From: Paracentrotus lividus
Taxonomy: Eukaryota > Echinodermata > Echinoidea > Camarodonta > Echinidae
Assembly (NCBI GenBank): GCA_940671915.1
Contig: CALNVZ010003426.1
Span: forward strand, 21,927,786 to 21,991,785
Length of the DNA stretch: 64,000 nt
Direction: 5' to 3'
The notes under the pieces are model-generated. The model ran no database searches and was not told the origin of the DNA. It worked only from the letters and a program-made list of their open reading frames with translations. Numbering within the stretch: the stretch's first letter is position 1; the number at the start of each line of letters is the position of its first letter. Below are positions 34,141 to 45,547 of the stretch, piece after piece. A program made the position numbers and the translations under genes.

Positions 34141-35481
34141 GATAAAAGAGGAAGAGCAAGAAAAATACAGAAAGGATTGGAAGAGAAGAGAAGGAAAAGA
34201 AAAGAATTAAATATGCTTACTCTTCACAGACAATGCATTACTTGTGGAGGTTATATTATTAGCAAAAATGGCATCATTTGAGAACAATAAAAATGTTAAT
34301 TGTATGCTATTAAATGAACATTCATTTTCAAATCTTTCAAATCTATAGTCCTATTACTTGTGGAGAATAACCATGAATATGCTGAGCATCTAAACGCAAA
34401 TGTGATTTTAAATAGCACCCTTTCCTTTTCGACATTGAGCATTTGATATCGATTCCTTTGATTGTTGATCTGAACTAAATGTTTAGGATAGTTAGCGTCA
34501 GGAATGATACCTGAGATTACTCAGCGGTCAGTACAATGTTTACTTCTGACCATCTCTCAACGGTCAGTCTTGTCCAAAGTGACCTGCTTCTTCTGACCAC
34601 TCTGGTGTCTCTGACCCCACTTCACGTCGCCATGCTTCATGGTAAGCAGATGCACCAGACTTGACCTGTTTACACTTAGCTCTTAAAACCTCACTGTTGA
34701 AACACAGTTACAGACAATAAGAAATCTTCAAGATTTAAAAGGATTAATTAGTTTTGGGAAGAATGGCACCTTTTATATATATTATTACTTTGTCAGCTGG
34801 AATGAAATTGAATACATATTACGATCTTAGAGAACAAATTTTGAATATATTCATTGATTATTTGAGCAAATTTTATCCGAAATCATGAAGTTAATAATTT
34901 TCCAGATTTGTTTCTTCCGATATTACTTCAGCTTTCTCTGATTCCCCCTTAATTTGCAATCCTTTATTGAAAGCAATTTCATCAAACTAATCTTTTGTTG
35001 ATCCCAATGCATTCTAATAACATCAATCCTAATCCAACCCGTATTGATGTATCATTGCTGTTACGGTGTTAGCTCATATACTATTCTTAGAGGTAACACC
35101 CTTTTAGCTTTCAACAGCTTTCAACATACAAACTCTTGACATACATCATAATAATCCCACCCCTATTCATAAATATGACATGTATCACGTAATGGTTGCT
35201 AGGCAACAACATCCAATCCATCTCATATATAAAATAACAAGTCCTTTTGAAGACTTCCCCCATCTGCATATGTACTTGAATTTGAGGGCACATAAGGGGC
35301 GTACAACTTCAAATGGCTCCAACTTTGAAAAGATTCCTAGGTACTTTGATGGAATTAGAATTTATTCATTCTTAACTGCTACCACGATGTGATTGATCAA
35401 AATATAAATAAATGTGGAAAATAAAAGTTCCTGATTGATTATGTTTGAATCAAAGTTAAAGTGCATAATGAATCATTCTAA
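34141..35481. other. No gene seen; contains an X-box
   Basis: Unique-looking DNA. TCTGACCA / GGTCAGT phrases repeat at 34526-34620. X-box at 35195. Confidence 0.4.
35195..35207. promoter_or_regulatory. X-box (RFX-type) palindrome
   Basis: GTTGCTAGGCAAC: perfect half-sites GTTGC/GCAAC with a three-base centre, a compact form of the X-box. Confidence 0.4.
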
Positions 35482-35982
35482 GGGTGAGTTCAATGTTCAT
35501 TTTCAAATTTTAAACGCCAACATGAATCATGATACAAAACGCAATTACAAAACACTGATATAAAGAGAAACAAAGTGGGTGTTCATTGTCCTGTTCTCGG
35601 TCATAAAAGTAAACGTGTTTCAGATCTCCATTTGGAGAAAAATTTTAACGTTGAAAAAGATGTGTTTTGAATCACGATCAGCTTTTCATTTTACGATCTT
35701 GAGCATCGCGAATGCAACGGGATCCGACACTGAACACAATTAATTTTTCAAACGCGTTTAAATATGCTCTCGCAGTGGAAGCTTACGGTGCAAGTGAAAA
35801 AAAAGCGCAGATGTTTGTTTTGAGAGCGGGAATTTAAAAACGATTGAATAATAATCAGCTTTATAAAATTTTGACTCTGCACTGTACCGCTGATCGCGTT
35901 TGTGTTGTGTGTTTTGAAATTGCGTTTTGTATCATGATTCATGTTGGCGTTTAAATCTGAAAATGAACATTGAACACACCCC
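35482..35982. mobile_element. 501 bp palindromic TIR element, copy 2
   Basis: Starts GGGTGAGTTCAATGTTCATT and ends AATGAACATTGAACACACCC. Same size, arms and interior blocks as 22317-22818 but inverted with respect to it, which fixes both boundaries. Interior differences are mainly substitutions. No frame. Confidence 0.9.
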
Positions 35983-36519
35983 AATTCCTTTTTCATTTGG
36001 GAGAATATTGATATTTCTGTTACACAGAGACAACAAAAGGGTTGAAACCAATTTGAACAAAAAGGAGAAAAGAGATTTCCATTCGGGTTAAAACTTTTAA
36101 TGCCACATATTTATTCACGAGGGAATTGTTCCCTGTGTAAAGTGGTCCTTCCCCCACAAGCTAGCAGACAAGCTCCAGTAGGTAAACGCTTTTCATGTTG
36201 ATGGAGAGCGTGTGGGGAGGACGATCATGTTACTCCTGCTCTGGGGGAAAACAGGGCATCACCTACAATCTTCAACATCCTTTCTCAAAGGGAGGGTAGA
36301 TGAGAAAGAGAAAAACGAAAGAGAGATGGAGATAGAGATACGGAATAGGAGTTTTAACATGATATTTCTTTTCTGTTTCCTTTTTTTTTCATGGAGGCTT
36401 AGCCTATACAATACCAAACTTACAGCTGTTTTATTGAGTATGGCCTACTTTTGAAGCTGTTTGACAGCCTACAAACATATTTGCCTATTCATGGACTGGT
36501 ATCTTACCTAGCATGAGAC
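35983..36519. other. No gene seen
   Basis: Short purine tract (36296-36345). No recognisable frame. Confidence 0.4.
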
Positions 36520-36620
36520 GGGATTGAGACGGGTTTGTGACTAGTTTGTGACTCTCGGAACCTCAGAGATGTCTCTGAATTGTGGAATCGTCTCCTCAGG
36601 TGAGAGGAGAATACCCTGAT
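36520..36620. repeat. Fragment related to 4083-4736
   Basis: GACTAGTTTGTGACTC is identical to 4085-4100, and TCAGAGATGTCTCTGA resembles the palindrome array at 4500-4736. CTCAGGTGAGAGGAGA follows. Confidence 0.5.
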
Positions 36621-36694
36621 GATTGAGAATTTTTAACATTTGATGAAATTTAATATTTAGTGAAATTGTCTCAAACTTGATATACATTAGTATC

Positions 36695-37114
36695 GTTCAC
36701 ATGACAACTTAACTCCAAGTTATCCTCGAGAACATAGTCCTCGAGGATAACGTGGAGTTAACTTGGAGTTAAGGCCCATGTGAACGAACTCGGTGTTTAT
36801 GTTCTCGAGGCCAAGTCGGGATTTATGTTCTCTACAGATCTTAGGGCTAAGGCTCAAAACTCCAAGTGGTGGGTGGTCTCCGATCGCGTGTTTGATTGTG
36901 TAGACACGGTGTTTCGTGTTCTCGAGGATAAGAGTGACCTCCTGTAGTATGGGGGAATGAATAGCGCATGCTACCTACTTTCGGTCATCGAGCCTCTCGC
37001 TTATCCTCGAGGATAATCACTCCGTGTGAACCCGACTCGAGAACAAGCCGTCAGGGTTTAAATTCTTAAGGATACGATCCTCCATAACTAAAACCCCAAT
37101 GGTCCCGTGTGAAC
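36695..37114. mobile_element. MITE with a 91 bp hairpin at its left end
   Basis: GTTCACATG at the left and CGTGTGAAC at the right bound about 420 bases. The left 91 bases (36695-36785) are themselves a near-perfect hairpin: GTTCACATG..AACTTAACTCCAAGTTATCC, CTCGAGAACATAGTCCTCGAG centre, then the complement ending CCATGTGAAC. Further GTGTGAAC and TCCTCGAGGATAA copies lie inside (36999-37030), so the unit has several self-complementary blocks. Confidence 0.75.
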
Positions 37115-38199
37115 ATAGCTATTGTACAGTGAACACATACATGTATTTGTATTGACCTACTTGAATCAGAGGAATAGGTATCGGTGCTAATTATAGATGG
37201 TATGAAAACACAATCAAATTAACAAGCTGAGCCATATCGATGACAGAGAGATCATGCTCTATGAATTCAATTCAATTGAAAGTAATTGATTAAATTAGTA
37301 GCTATGAAAGCTGGATCACAGCCGGTCCAGGTTTGCTTTATTAATTAACAAATATAATATACATTCTGATTCATTCCTCCTTTATCAGAATAAATGTTTG
37401 GTTTTTGTCATGTGAGAATCTTTTGGGCATTGATAAATAAATGGGTAAAATCTGAGATAACATACCTCTCACTGTGAGTATCCAATATATAATTAATAGA
37501 ATGAAACGTAGTTTACCATATTAATGAGAAAGTATGATGTACATACATTTGTACTTTAGGCCTATATTATTCTCTGATCAAATATTCAACTTTACAGCAT
37601 ATCTGTATAACAAAGTAAGTTTCACATCTTACATAATGAATGTTTGAGCATCTTTTTTTTTTTTTAATAAAAAATCTTGACATTCTCTCTTATGACTTTT
37701 ATATATTGAATACTTTGGAATGAATTTGTTATGTCATTTTACAGTATATCTCTTTTAATGCTCATTGTATATAGTGCATTTAAATGTAAATCTGTGCAAT
37801 TCAACCCTCTGATAACACGTAATGAAACACCTTTTAAATTTAAATCAAGAGTTCTCATAAATGTTGCTCATTCCTGATTTTTGTTTAACAATGTTTAGGT
37901 AAGGATAAATTACTTTGAGTAAGATAGCTACAAGGTTTTATGTTTATGTATCTGATTTGTTTTGCTCTTCTAAAATGAATTGATTATTGTTTCCTATTGC
38001 CAATTGTAGCACAGTTACTTCGCTCCTAATTTCACATAATGAATATATGGTAGCCAGATGTATACCAAATCACCAGCTCTGGCCGAGGCTTTCTTCCCCG
38101 TTATGTGGGTCTAAATCAGGATTAATGTGTTTCTGGCAATCTTCAGAGCTGCCAGTTATCACTGCATGTACTGTGTTGAATGACAGTGAGAGTGAGAGA
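37115..38199. other. No gene seen
   Basis: AT-rich DNA. Nothing recognised. Confidence 0.4.
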
Positions 38200-38234
38200 T
38201 TTTTTTTTTTTTTTTTTTTTTTTTTGGGGGGGGG
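38200..38234. repeat. T26-G9 homopolymer junction
   Basis: Twenty-six T followed directly by nine G, then a purine tract to about 38310. Confidence 0.9.
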
Positions 38235-38690
38235 AGGGTTAAGAAGAAAACAAAAGAAAGGGGGAACTAGAGAGAGAGAGGAAGGGGGGGGAGAGACAGA
38301 TGAGATTACTGGTTTGCTATATTTTGGCTCCAGATAAAATTAGCAATAAATTAATACAATATAATACAATGTGAAGATGGCATTTGATAACAAGTTAATA
38401 GAAATAGAGTGAGAGAGAGAGAGAGAGATAGAATGGGGGTGGTAGAAAAAGAAAGTAAACGAGAGGTACAGAAATGTAAGACGATGAAAAAGGAAAAAAA
38501 ACATGCATGAGAGAAAGTGAGACAGAGGGGATAAAGATGGTCTTAAAAAGACAAGAGAAGATAGATAAGCCAATTAACAAACCAATTTTCCACTGTATCA
38601 AACTTTGGACTTAACTAAATGAAATTAAACGAAATACTAGAGAGAGAGGGAGAGAGATGGTGGGAGTAACAAATAGAAAGAGAAAGGAGA
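38235..38690. repeat. Purine-rich low-complexity zone
   Basis: (GA)n clusters at 38268-38300, 38408-38430 and 38640-38660 in A/G-rich DNA. Confidence 0.75.
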
Positions 38691-38997
38691 TTGTTTCTGT
38701 CATAATTCCAGAGGTAATTCTGGAGGCAGTGCGATGAATGACAGTGTCAGAATAGGTTCAGATCTTGTTTATTTGCTTTGACCAGAGTTCACTATCTTGG
38801 GCACATGTTTGACTGCGTTGTGGGACCCTCTTTACCACAGTTGCTGAAGCTTTGGACGACAGTCGGGTGAGGGGACGGGGTCGGAGAGAGAGTTCAAGGT
38901 GGAGTGATTGAGCTGTAAAGCACAAACAGATGGAAGAATTATAGATGGATAGAATGAGAGAACAGCATATAGAGACAGGCAAATAGCTTACTGCAAA

Positions 38998-39051
38998 CCC
39001 CCCCCCCCCAAAAAAAAAAAAAAAAAAAAAAACAACAACAACAAAAAATAG

Positions 39052-39094
<43 letters not shown>
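38998..39094. repeat. C12-A23 junction and A39 tract
   Basis: Twelve C followed by twenty-three A, a short AAC-rich bridge, then thirty-nine A. The C/A junction is the reverse complement of the T/G junctions elsewhere. Confidence 0.9.
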
Positions 39095-39096
<2 letters not shown>

Positions 39097-39324
39097 GAAT
39101 TTTGTAAGCACCTTTGACCCTAGAAAAGAAACTTAGTTTTAAGGAGGTCAGCTTGTAACATGTGCATCGGATTTGGTAAATCATGATAAGTTTTGCACGG
39201 CCATTTTCGTTTGACAAGATGCTCAGAATAAATCTCATAAAGTTATGTTATCTAAAAGAGTATCTCTTTGGTTTTCTTGTCTTAATGAATAGGAGAGGAC
39301 AAAGAGGGAGATACGAGGATGAGA

Positions 39325-39369
39325 AAGAGAGAGAGAGACAGAGACAGAGAGAGAGAGAGAGAGAGAGAT
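39325..39369. repeat. (GA)n microsatellite
   Basis: GAGAAAGAGAGAGAGACAGA continuing in GA units. Confidence 0.9.
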
Positions 39370-40860
39370 AGTGAGGAAGATGATGCTCTTGAAGAGACCT
39401 TGGTGTAATAATCTCTGTTTTGTGTCTTAGATCATACCAGGGACCCTTGTTAATCATGAAGGCATGTTATAATCTCTAGCAATCAAATCAATACACTACA
39501 TCATCATTAGCACCAGGTTCTAATGATGCCATCATCTAGTCTTCAAAAACAGACCGGTTTCTGCTTGTTTGTTAAAGATACCAGGCTTTATTTCAATCAA
39601 AAAGATATGAAAGGGTGCCCCCAAAAAACAAAAATAAAAACAAATATTAGAGTCAAAGCGTTAATTTGTTCACGTCCATGGTTTCTTTACGTATATCTAC
39701 ATGACAGAATCGGTGAATTCCACAAAATGTGTTGATTTTTGCACCATCATTAAATAAATTATGGAGTAGGACTGGTTAGAATACAAATATCATGCAATGC
39801 TTTAAAGGGACTTATAATTGATAAAACGTGGGGAAATCACCTTATCTCGGATGAAATGATAACATGCCAGAGGGGTGTTACGTAATCTTCAGCGATAACG
39901 AGTCTCGTCAGGAAAGAGAGTTAATCTAACCAGGATTCCGAAGTAAATCTGACCTATTTGAAATGGAGCATTATACAAGTCCTCTTTTTTAAGTTATACG
40001 ATAAGACCTGTTGAGAGTCTATAAACTAAGGATTGTTGAGGGATCGAGAACTCGACATTATGGACTGACCGAAATTCGGTCAACTTCGTCATGTTCGTAC
40101 TGTAAGAATGTTAATCTCCAGTAGGCCGACCATTGCGTCAGCCTCACTGTCGATTGTGTACGAGTCAATGGAGCTCAAGAAAAACGCGCGTTCCCCATGA
40201 TCTCCGACTTTCAATCCCCTTTAACTATCACACTCTCCTCTCCACCAATTATTTTTTAAATGAACATTTCCCGATACTTTGACTATCAGGTTGCTTTTAA
40301 CCATGTCATTGTTATGGCGGTATGAGGTTTTTGAAAAGTGCATTTACAGGATACTGGCCAGGAAACAAAAGGCCATCAGTTCTTTATTCTCAGAAAAATG
40401 AAAATGAAAGTCCAGTTATTTTACTTACAATTCTTTCCTGAACAGGATACCAACATTTGTAAACAAATCATGACTTAAAAAAAAAAGCTATACCATGTCA
40501 GGTATCAATCACTCTTGTTTAGTGGGGATGAGTTTGATTTCTTCTGTTACTTCATCAACCCTGTAAAAATAAGACTAAGCATAATTATTTTCATTGTACA
40601 TGAATGCAAGGGAGTACATGTAAGCTTATGGGGGTTTCAAATTATGGTTTTATATGAACTACCATTCATGAAATTTCGTCAAAATATAGGTCTGTAAATA
40701 TTAACCTTAAAAGAAAGGACAGTCTAGATTCTTAGACTAGTAGCTCCATGCCCCTTTCACTAATTGCACATGTCACTTTCAGAATGCATAGCAGAAAGAC
40801 AAGATAAGAGATTTATAATGATATGCACAAGGCTGTCTCCTCTCTTTGTCTGGACATAAT
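39370..40860. other. No gene recognised; CpG-retaining patch
   Basis: From about 39800 to 40290 unique-looking DNA keeps CpGs and contains a perfect 7+1+7 palindrome GACCGAAATTCGGTC at 40066-40080. The rest is AT-rich. Confidence 0.35.
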
Positions 40861-41095
40861 TAGTGTGATTTATATAGGCCTATAGAGAAGGAGATAGATA
40901 GAAGAAGGGGAGGATAGGATAGAAGGGAAGAAGTGGTGAAAGCGATCAGTGGAAATGAGAGGGGGAGAGATATAAGTGAATGAGAGGTGAATAGGAAATA
41001 TAGAATTAAAAAAAAAAAAACAGTAAGGAAAGAGAAAGATGGTGAGAAATAAATATATGGAAAAAGAGAGAGAGCATGAGTGGGAGGAGAGCGCT
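40861..41095. repeat. Polypurine tract
   Basis: A/G-dominated plus strand with GGAGATAGATAGAAGAAGGG and GAGAGAGAGCATGAG segments. Confidence 0.75.
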
Positions 41096-41137
41096 TTGAC
41101 ATCCCTGATATGGGCACGGTTAAAGTTTGTGTCATGG

Positions 41138-41196
41138 TTAGGGTTTGAGTTAGGGTTAGGCCCCTAACCCTAACCTAACCCTAAACCTAAAACTAC
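41138..41196. repeat. Inverted telomere-like repeat
   Basis: GGTTAGGGTTTGAGTTAGGG then a switch at GGTTAGGCCCCTAACC to CCCTAA units. It is a head-to-head arrangement of TTAGGG-type repeats, six or so units in all, able to fold on itself. Confidence 0.65.
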
Positions 41197-42089
41197 ACCT
41201 TACCTTTACTTTTCCCTGACACTAACAATAAAATGCCGCAACTAATCCTTGCCCTACATTGTATAATGCCTGTGGTAAAAAATTTGAAACAAGATCATAT
41301 TTTCACTGTGGAAATAAATAGTATTTTTTTAATGATTGCCTTTTAACATGGATCTGCAAGGGGTTCTCCACCAACATGTATACTATTACAGTTTCTGGTC
41401 CAGTTTATAAATATAAACCTACTTTGGAATCTTAATAAGCTGAATGAAATGGATAAAGAAAATAACATACATGTATTAAAATTGGAATGCTACTACTACA
41501 AGAAGAGGTAAACTTTTTCATATATTCTAAGTGCTTTGCTTAGTGCCCAGTTTGTAGAAGGAGCGCAGACTGCAAATGAACATTCACACCTCAGCTGCAG
41601 CTTCCTTAATCAATCATTATCAAGTATGTAAATGTCAGCGGTGTCAAGTTTATTGCAGTGTTTGGGGGAGTATTAGCAGTAAACAAACATGATTAAACCA
41701 TGTGCAAATAGTGGAAGCTGATGCAATGATGAATATAGGACTTCCCATAACCACACATTTATTTATTGAATGGTTTATTTTAAAAAGGTGAACATGGCAG
41801 TCCGAAGGCTGAAATACATCCAGTTTACAAAATCATTTACAAAATACATAATAAAATATAAATATATATATTCTCCTTCTCCCTTCTCCTTCCTCCCTCT
41901 CCCTCATTCCCCTCCCTGTTTTCTCCCTTCCCATCCTTCTCCCCATTCTAAATTTCAAATCAATTTCCATATCTGAGAATTAGTTGTAAACAAACAATAA
42001 AATATATTAATTTTTTTTGTGGGTTGGATACATTCCTCTCTACTTAGAAAAATAGATATAAAAATGGAAATATAAATAGATATGTGCAT
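41197..42089. other. No gene seen; one CT tract
   Basis: CT-rich block at 41872-41945. The rest is AT-rich DNA. Confidence 0.4.
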
Positions 42090-44170
42090 ATATGGGCAAG
42101 TCCACGGTAACTGACGTTACACACGACCAGAATTTTCTACATTGTTTGTACTGCAGTTACATAAATAAGAATACGTGGGTTTTCAAATTAATATACCTAA
42201 ATAAGTAAGTGTAAAGGAAGAAGTTTTGTCTAAAAATTCCACTTAAACATAATTTCCATTGAAACGCCAAGCAAAAACGTGTCTGTAACTGATGTTACAG
42301 AAAACGGACATGCAAAATCATGGTGTTTGATCAAATCTCAATATCTCATGTCCATGACATGTCATAATGATAAGTCTTACATGGCATCATACCTAGGTCC
42401 TTATGAACAGATTTGCAAACTAAGGAGAGATTTTCATAATTTTTGTTTACGCTGGGGAAACTTTTGTGAAGACATGTCGGTAACTGACGTTACGTAACTG
42501 ACGTTACCCTTACATCTTCTATAGACTTTACACATGTGAAATCCAAATTTTGAATTGGATCAAAATATTTTGTGTTCCGGGCTTCTGAGGATTATGTGTT
42601 TGATATGATATCATACCTATGTTCTAGGCAACAGATTGGCAAAATAAGAAGTGATGTAATCATTTTCCTCTTATTCAGTTAAAACAATACTGTGACCATG
42701 ACAGTTTTACACATATATTTCCTATAGGGTTTGTACAGAATATTTTGAAAATTTTATTTCTTACTACTTTTAAGAACTAAATTCCATCAATTATATTATA
42801 AACAAGGGAATATTTTAGTATTAAGACATTAGAAACTCTAAAATAGTATTTTGATCGATTAATACACTTAGGATGTCCCACACATGTATTTTTGTGTGTA
42901 GTGCATGTGAATCTTGGAAGAATTATTAAAAAAGGGTCGATTCTAAATCCTCACAGCACATTGAATTGATTTTTAAAATCTCTTTTAAACAGTTTCTTCC
43001 TCAATTCAAACTTATAACTGCAACAGTAATTTCTGTTTAACTCATTTTGTACAGTCGTGATCCGCAGTCATAAAATGCGGAAGTTCAAAGCTAGGTAATA
43101 AAATTTAATGAAAATTACTGTTCGTCTTGGCATCAAAATGAAATCCTGTTAAAGTAAAGTGTTTGTTCTGTGCTTTGTTCTACCACAAATTATGCTTACA
43201 AGCAGATGCCCAGACATTGGAGCTATGATCATACTTTCTTTCTTTTTTTTTTCTTCACTTATTTACAGAGAGAAGTTTTTAAATACAACTAATAATTTTA
43301 TTTAGATTTATCATAACATTTAAAATTATAGGCTCGTATTCCAAATTCAGAATATATAGCAATGGAACCTTGATCACATCAATAGATAATCAACTGAAAA
43401 TCTAAAGCAGATTTGGAGGGGCTTACATGTACACTGCATGGGTTTGCAAACTCTTAAATCATTAAAAGAAGAAGTTACCATTGGCACTGGCAGTCTTTTT
43501 TATTGCTAGATGGTTAGTTTAAGCAGTGGTAATTAGTTCAGATGCATACAGGAGTCCAAATTATAATTGTTTTCTGTGAAAAGATAATGGCATCATGGTA
43601 ACTGACGTTACACTAGGTCATGGTAACTGACGTTACACAAATTGGTTGTCAATTTTGACTTGATTGTATGTTGAATATCCGAAGCTTAGCTATTGATAAT
43701 AATGAGATGCAGTCATACATTAGAAATCTTAATTGGCATAGTTGATACTGTCTCCATTGTGGAAAAAAATTAACAAGTTCATGTTTTCGGTAACTGACGT
43801 TACACTGCAAATGAGGGTTGATTAAATCTAAGTCTTTGACCAAAGTCACAATTGAACCAATTTTTTTTTAATATCGTTTGATAAAGTGTCTCTCTAACAA
43901 CTTTATCCATGTGAAAGATTATCAGGAACAGAAATGGTTTAGTTGAGAAAATGAAAATGAGTTTCTTGTTGATATGCCTTTTCTATACAAAAAAAATATT
44001 GGAATACTTCAGCGTATGATTAGAAAGTGAAAATGGCCGCCATCGGGAAAAATTTTATTGATTCTCAAAACTTCAACTCATGTATTTTTTGAAAATCAAA
44101 ATAATTTTAACCAAATATAATTTTTAATTTCCGGCACCCTTGTCCGGATTTCTGTGGAATTGCCCATATG
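42090..44170. mobile_element. 2.1 kb TIR element with repeated GTAACTGACGTTAC
   Basis: The left end ATATGGGCAAGTCCAC (42090) is matched in reverse at the right end by GTGGAATTGCCCATAT (44154-44169). Inside are seven copies of (G)GTAACTGACGTTAC: 42106, 42285 (one change), 42479, 42494, 43597, 43622 and 43789. They cluster as four near the left end and three toward the right. There is no transposase frame. Clustered subterminal motifs are typical of transposase-binding sites in DNA transposons, so a large non-autonomous element is the best reading. Superfamily unknown and target duplication not clear. Confidence 0.75.
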
Positions 44171-44379
44171 TATAATTTTATACATGTAGCTCAAACCCAA
44201 GTCAATTAAATTCCATAATTATTTCATGCAGTATATATGCTAGTTAATTTCCTGTAAGAAATATAAGGAATGTAAATTGAGATTTAAAAAAAAAAGTATT
44301 ATGAGTAGTATGTAAGTCATGTTTTTATATCTTCCTTATCTATAAGTTGATTTGTTTGTCTTGTCCAGTGGCGTTTGTG
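44171..44379. other. No gene seen
   Basis: AT-rich DNA between the TIR element and the next array. Confidence 0.4.
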
Positions 44380-44800
44380 TCTGCAATGAATGCATAAAAC
44401 CAATTGAAAGTTACTTCAATCATGACTCTTTCCTCTGAACGAAATGATAATAGATATATCTCCAAGTGTATGTCTTAATTTCTTGTGTTTTATGGATGAT
44501 GAATAAAATCATCATTGATTTTGCCAGGTATGAGTACTGGGTAGTTTCTTCTGAATAAAATAGCAATAAATGGAAGATAGATGTCCCATTTCATATGTCT
44601 TGTTTTTTGTTGTGCATACAAGCATAAAGTAGTATGCATAAAATCTCCATTGAACGTGTTTGAAAAGAGTAATGGCTCATTCCTCTGAATAAGATGATAA
44701 TGGATGAAAAGGATGGATTTCTCTTAGATCTCCAAGTCCGTTTATCTTACCTCTTGTATTTGTCTTGCATGCATAAAAAGCTCATTGAAAGCCATTTTAT
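44380..44800. repeat. Degenerate tandem array, ~120 bp unit
   Basis: TCCTCTGAACGAAATGATAA (44430), TTCTTCTGAATAAAATAGCA (44545) and TTCCTCTGAATAAGATGATA (44680) mark successive units. TGCATAAAA.C..ATTGAAAG occurs at 44389, 44635 and 44769, and ATCTCCAAGT at 44458 and 44728. Confidence 0.6.
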
Positions 44801-45547
44801 AAGACAGATGATGATACCACATGACTAACTCTCTCCTCTTCTCCATCTCACTTGGTATCCCCCAAGGCAACATCTTTGCCCCCAAGTGATACCCTGTTTC
44901 CATGGCAACATGGATGATTTTCAGCTCCCAAGTAGTGATGGTGGAAGAGAGATGAATATTATGTGTCCAATGTGTATCCGGGCTTCTGATGGGGTAATTG
45001 CTCTGCATCCGGAATGTTGAAAGGTGGCATGTAAGATAACAAAAAGAGTTGGATTGATGGAGAAAGGAAAAGAGAAAGAAAGGTGAAACGGGGAAGATGA
45101 ATTTTAAGATGGGAAATTCTCTGATTGAAAGGAGGAGTCGTTTAACCCAAAGCAGTTCAGAATTGACAGAAGATCTTGTATAAATAAGCCTTGTATACTT
45201 GTAATTGGCAATGATCATATTTTTATATTAAAAACATGAAGGACATTTTCATATTTCAAAGGGGTCAAGTTGTAATTCCTCTTTATGTATTCAATCCTTA
45301 AAACATTGACAAGCAAGAAAACAGAAATGCATGAAATATGTGACTTTTAAGGTAGGAAGGATTGGGGACAGTCCTCTAGGCGATGATAAAAAGATGATGT
45401 GTTACCATGGTGATGAGATGGAGAGACCCTGTGAGGAGGATTGGAGATTGATAAGCTGCACCTGTAATGAAAAGATTCATCAGATTTGGAAGGATGGGGA
45501 ATTCTTTTATACAATGATGGAAGAAAGAAGGACATTAGTAGAGAGAT
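44801..45547. other. No gene recognised; X-box inside
   Basis: A minus-strand frame of 158 codons (44742-45218) covers part of this stretch. It has no recognisable domain and a random-looking composition. X-box at 44896 and a weaker one (GTTACCATGGTGAT) at 45401. Confidence 0.3.
44896..44909. promoter_or_regulatory. X-box (RFX-type) palindrome
   Basis: GTTTCCATGGCAAC, one mismatch from the symmetrical X-box. The best match in the window. Confidence 0.45.

Noticed and set aside
38758..39238. Minus-strand frames with long phenylalanine runs
   Set aside because: Translation of the A39 and C12A23 tracts.
42279..42497. 72-codon frame with a repeated VTDVT
   Set aside because: The repeat is the translation of the GTAACTGACGTTAC DNA motif inside a transposon-like element.
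42090..44170. Reading the GTAACTGACGTTAC repeats as a bacterial-type operator array or an enhancer
   Set aside because: They sit within matched terminal inverted repeats, so membership of a mobile element explains their presence first. A host regulatory role is left as a question.
44742..45218. 158-codon minus-strand frame, the longest outside obvious low complexity
   Set aside because: No motif or family recognised, codon composition is unremarkable, and it runs into a degenerate tandem array. Kept only as a note in case transcript data support it.
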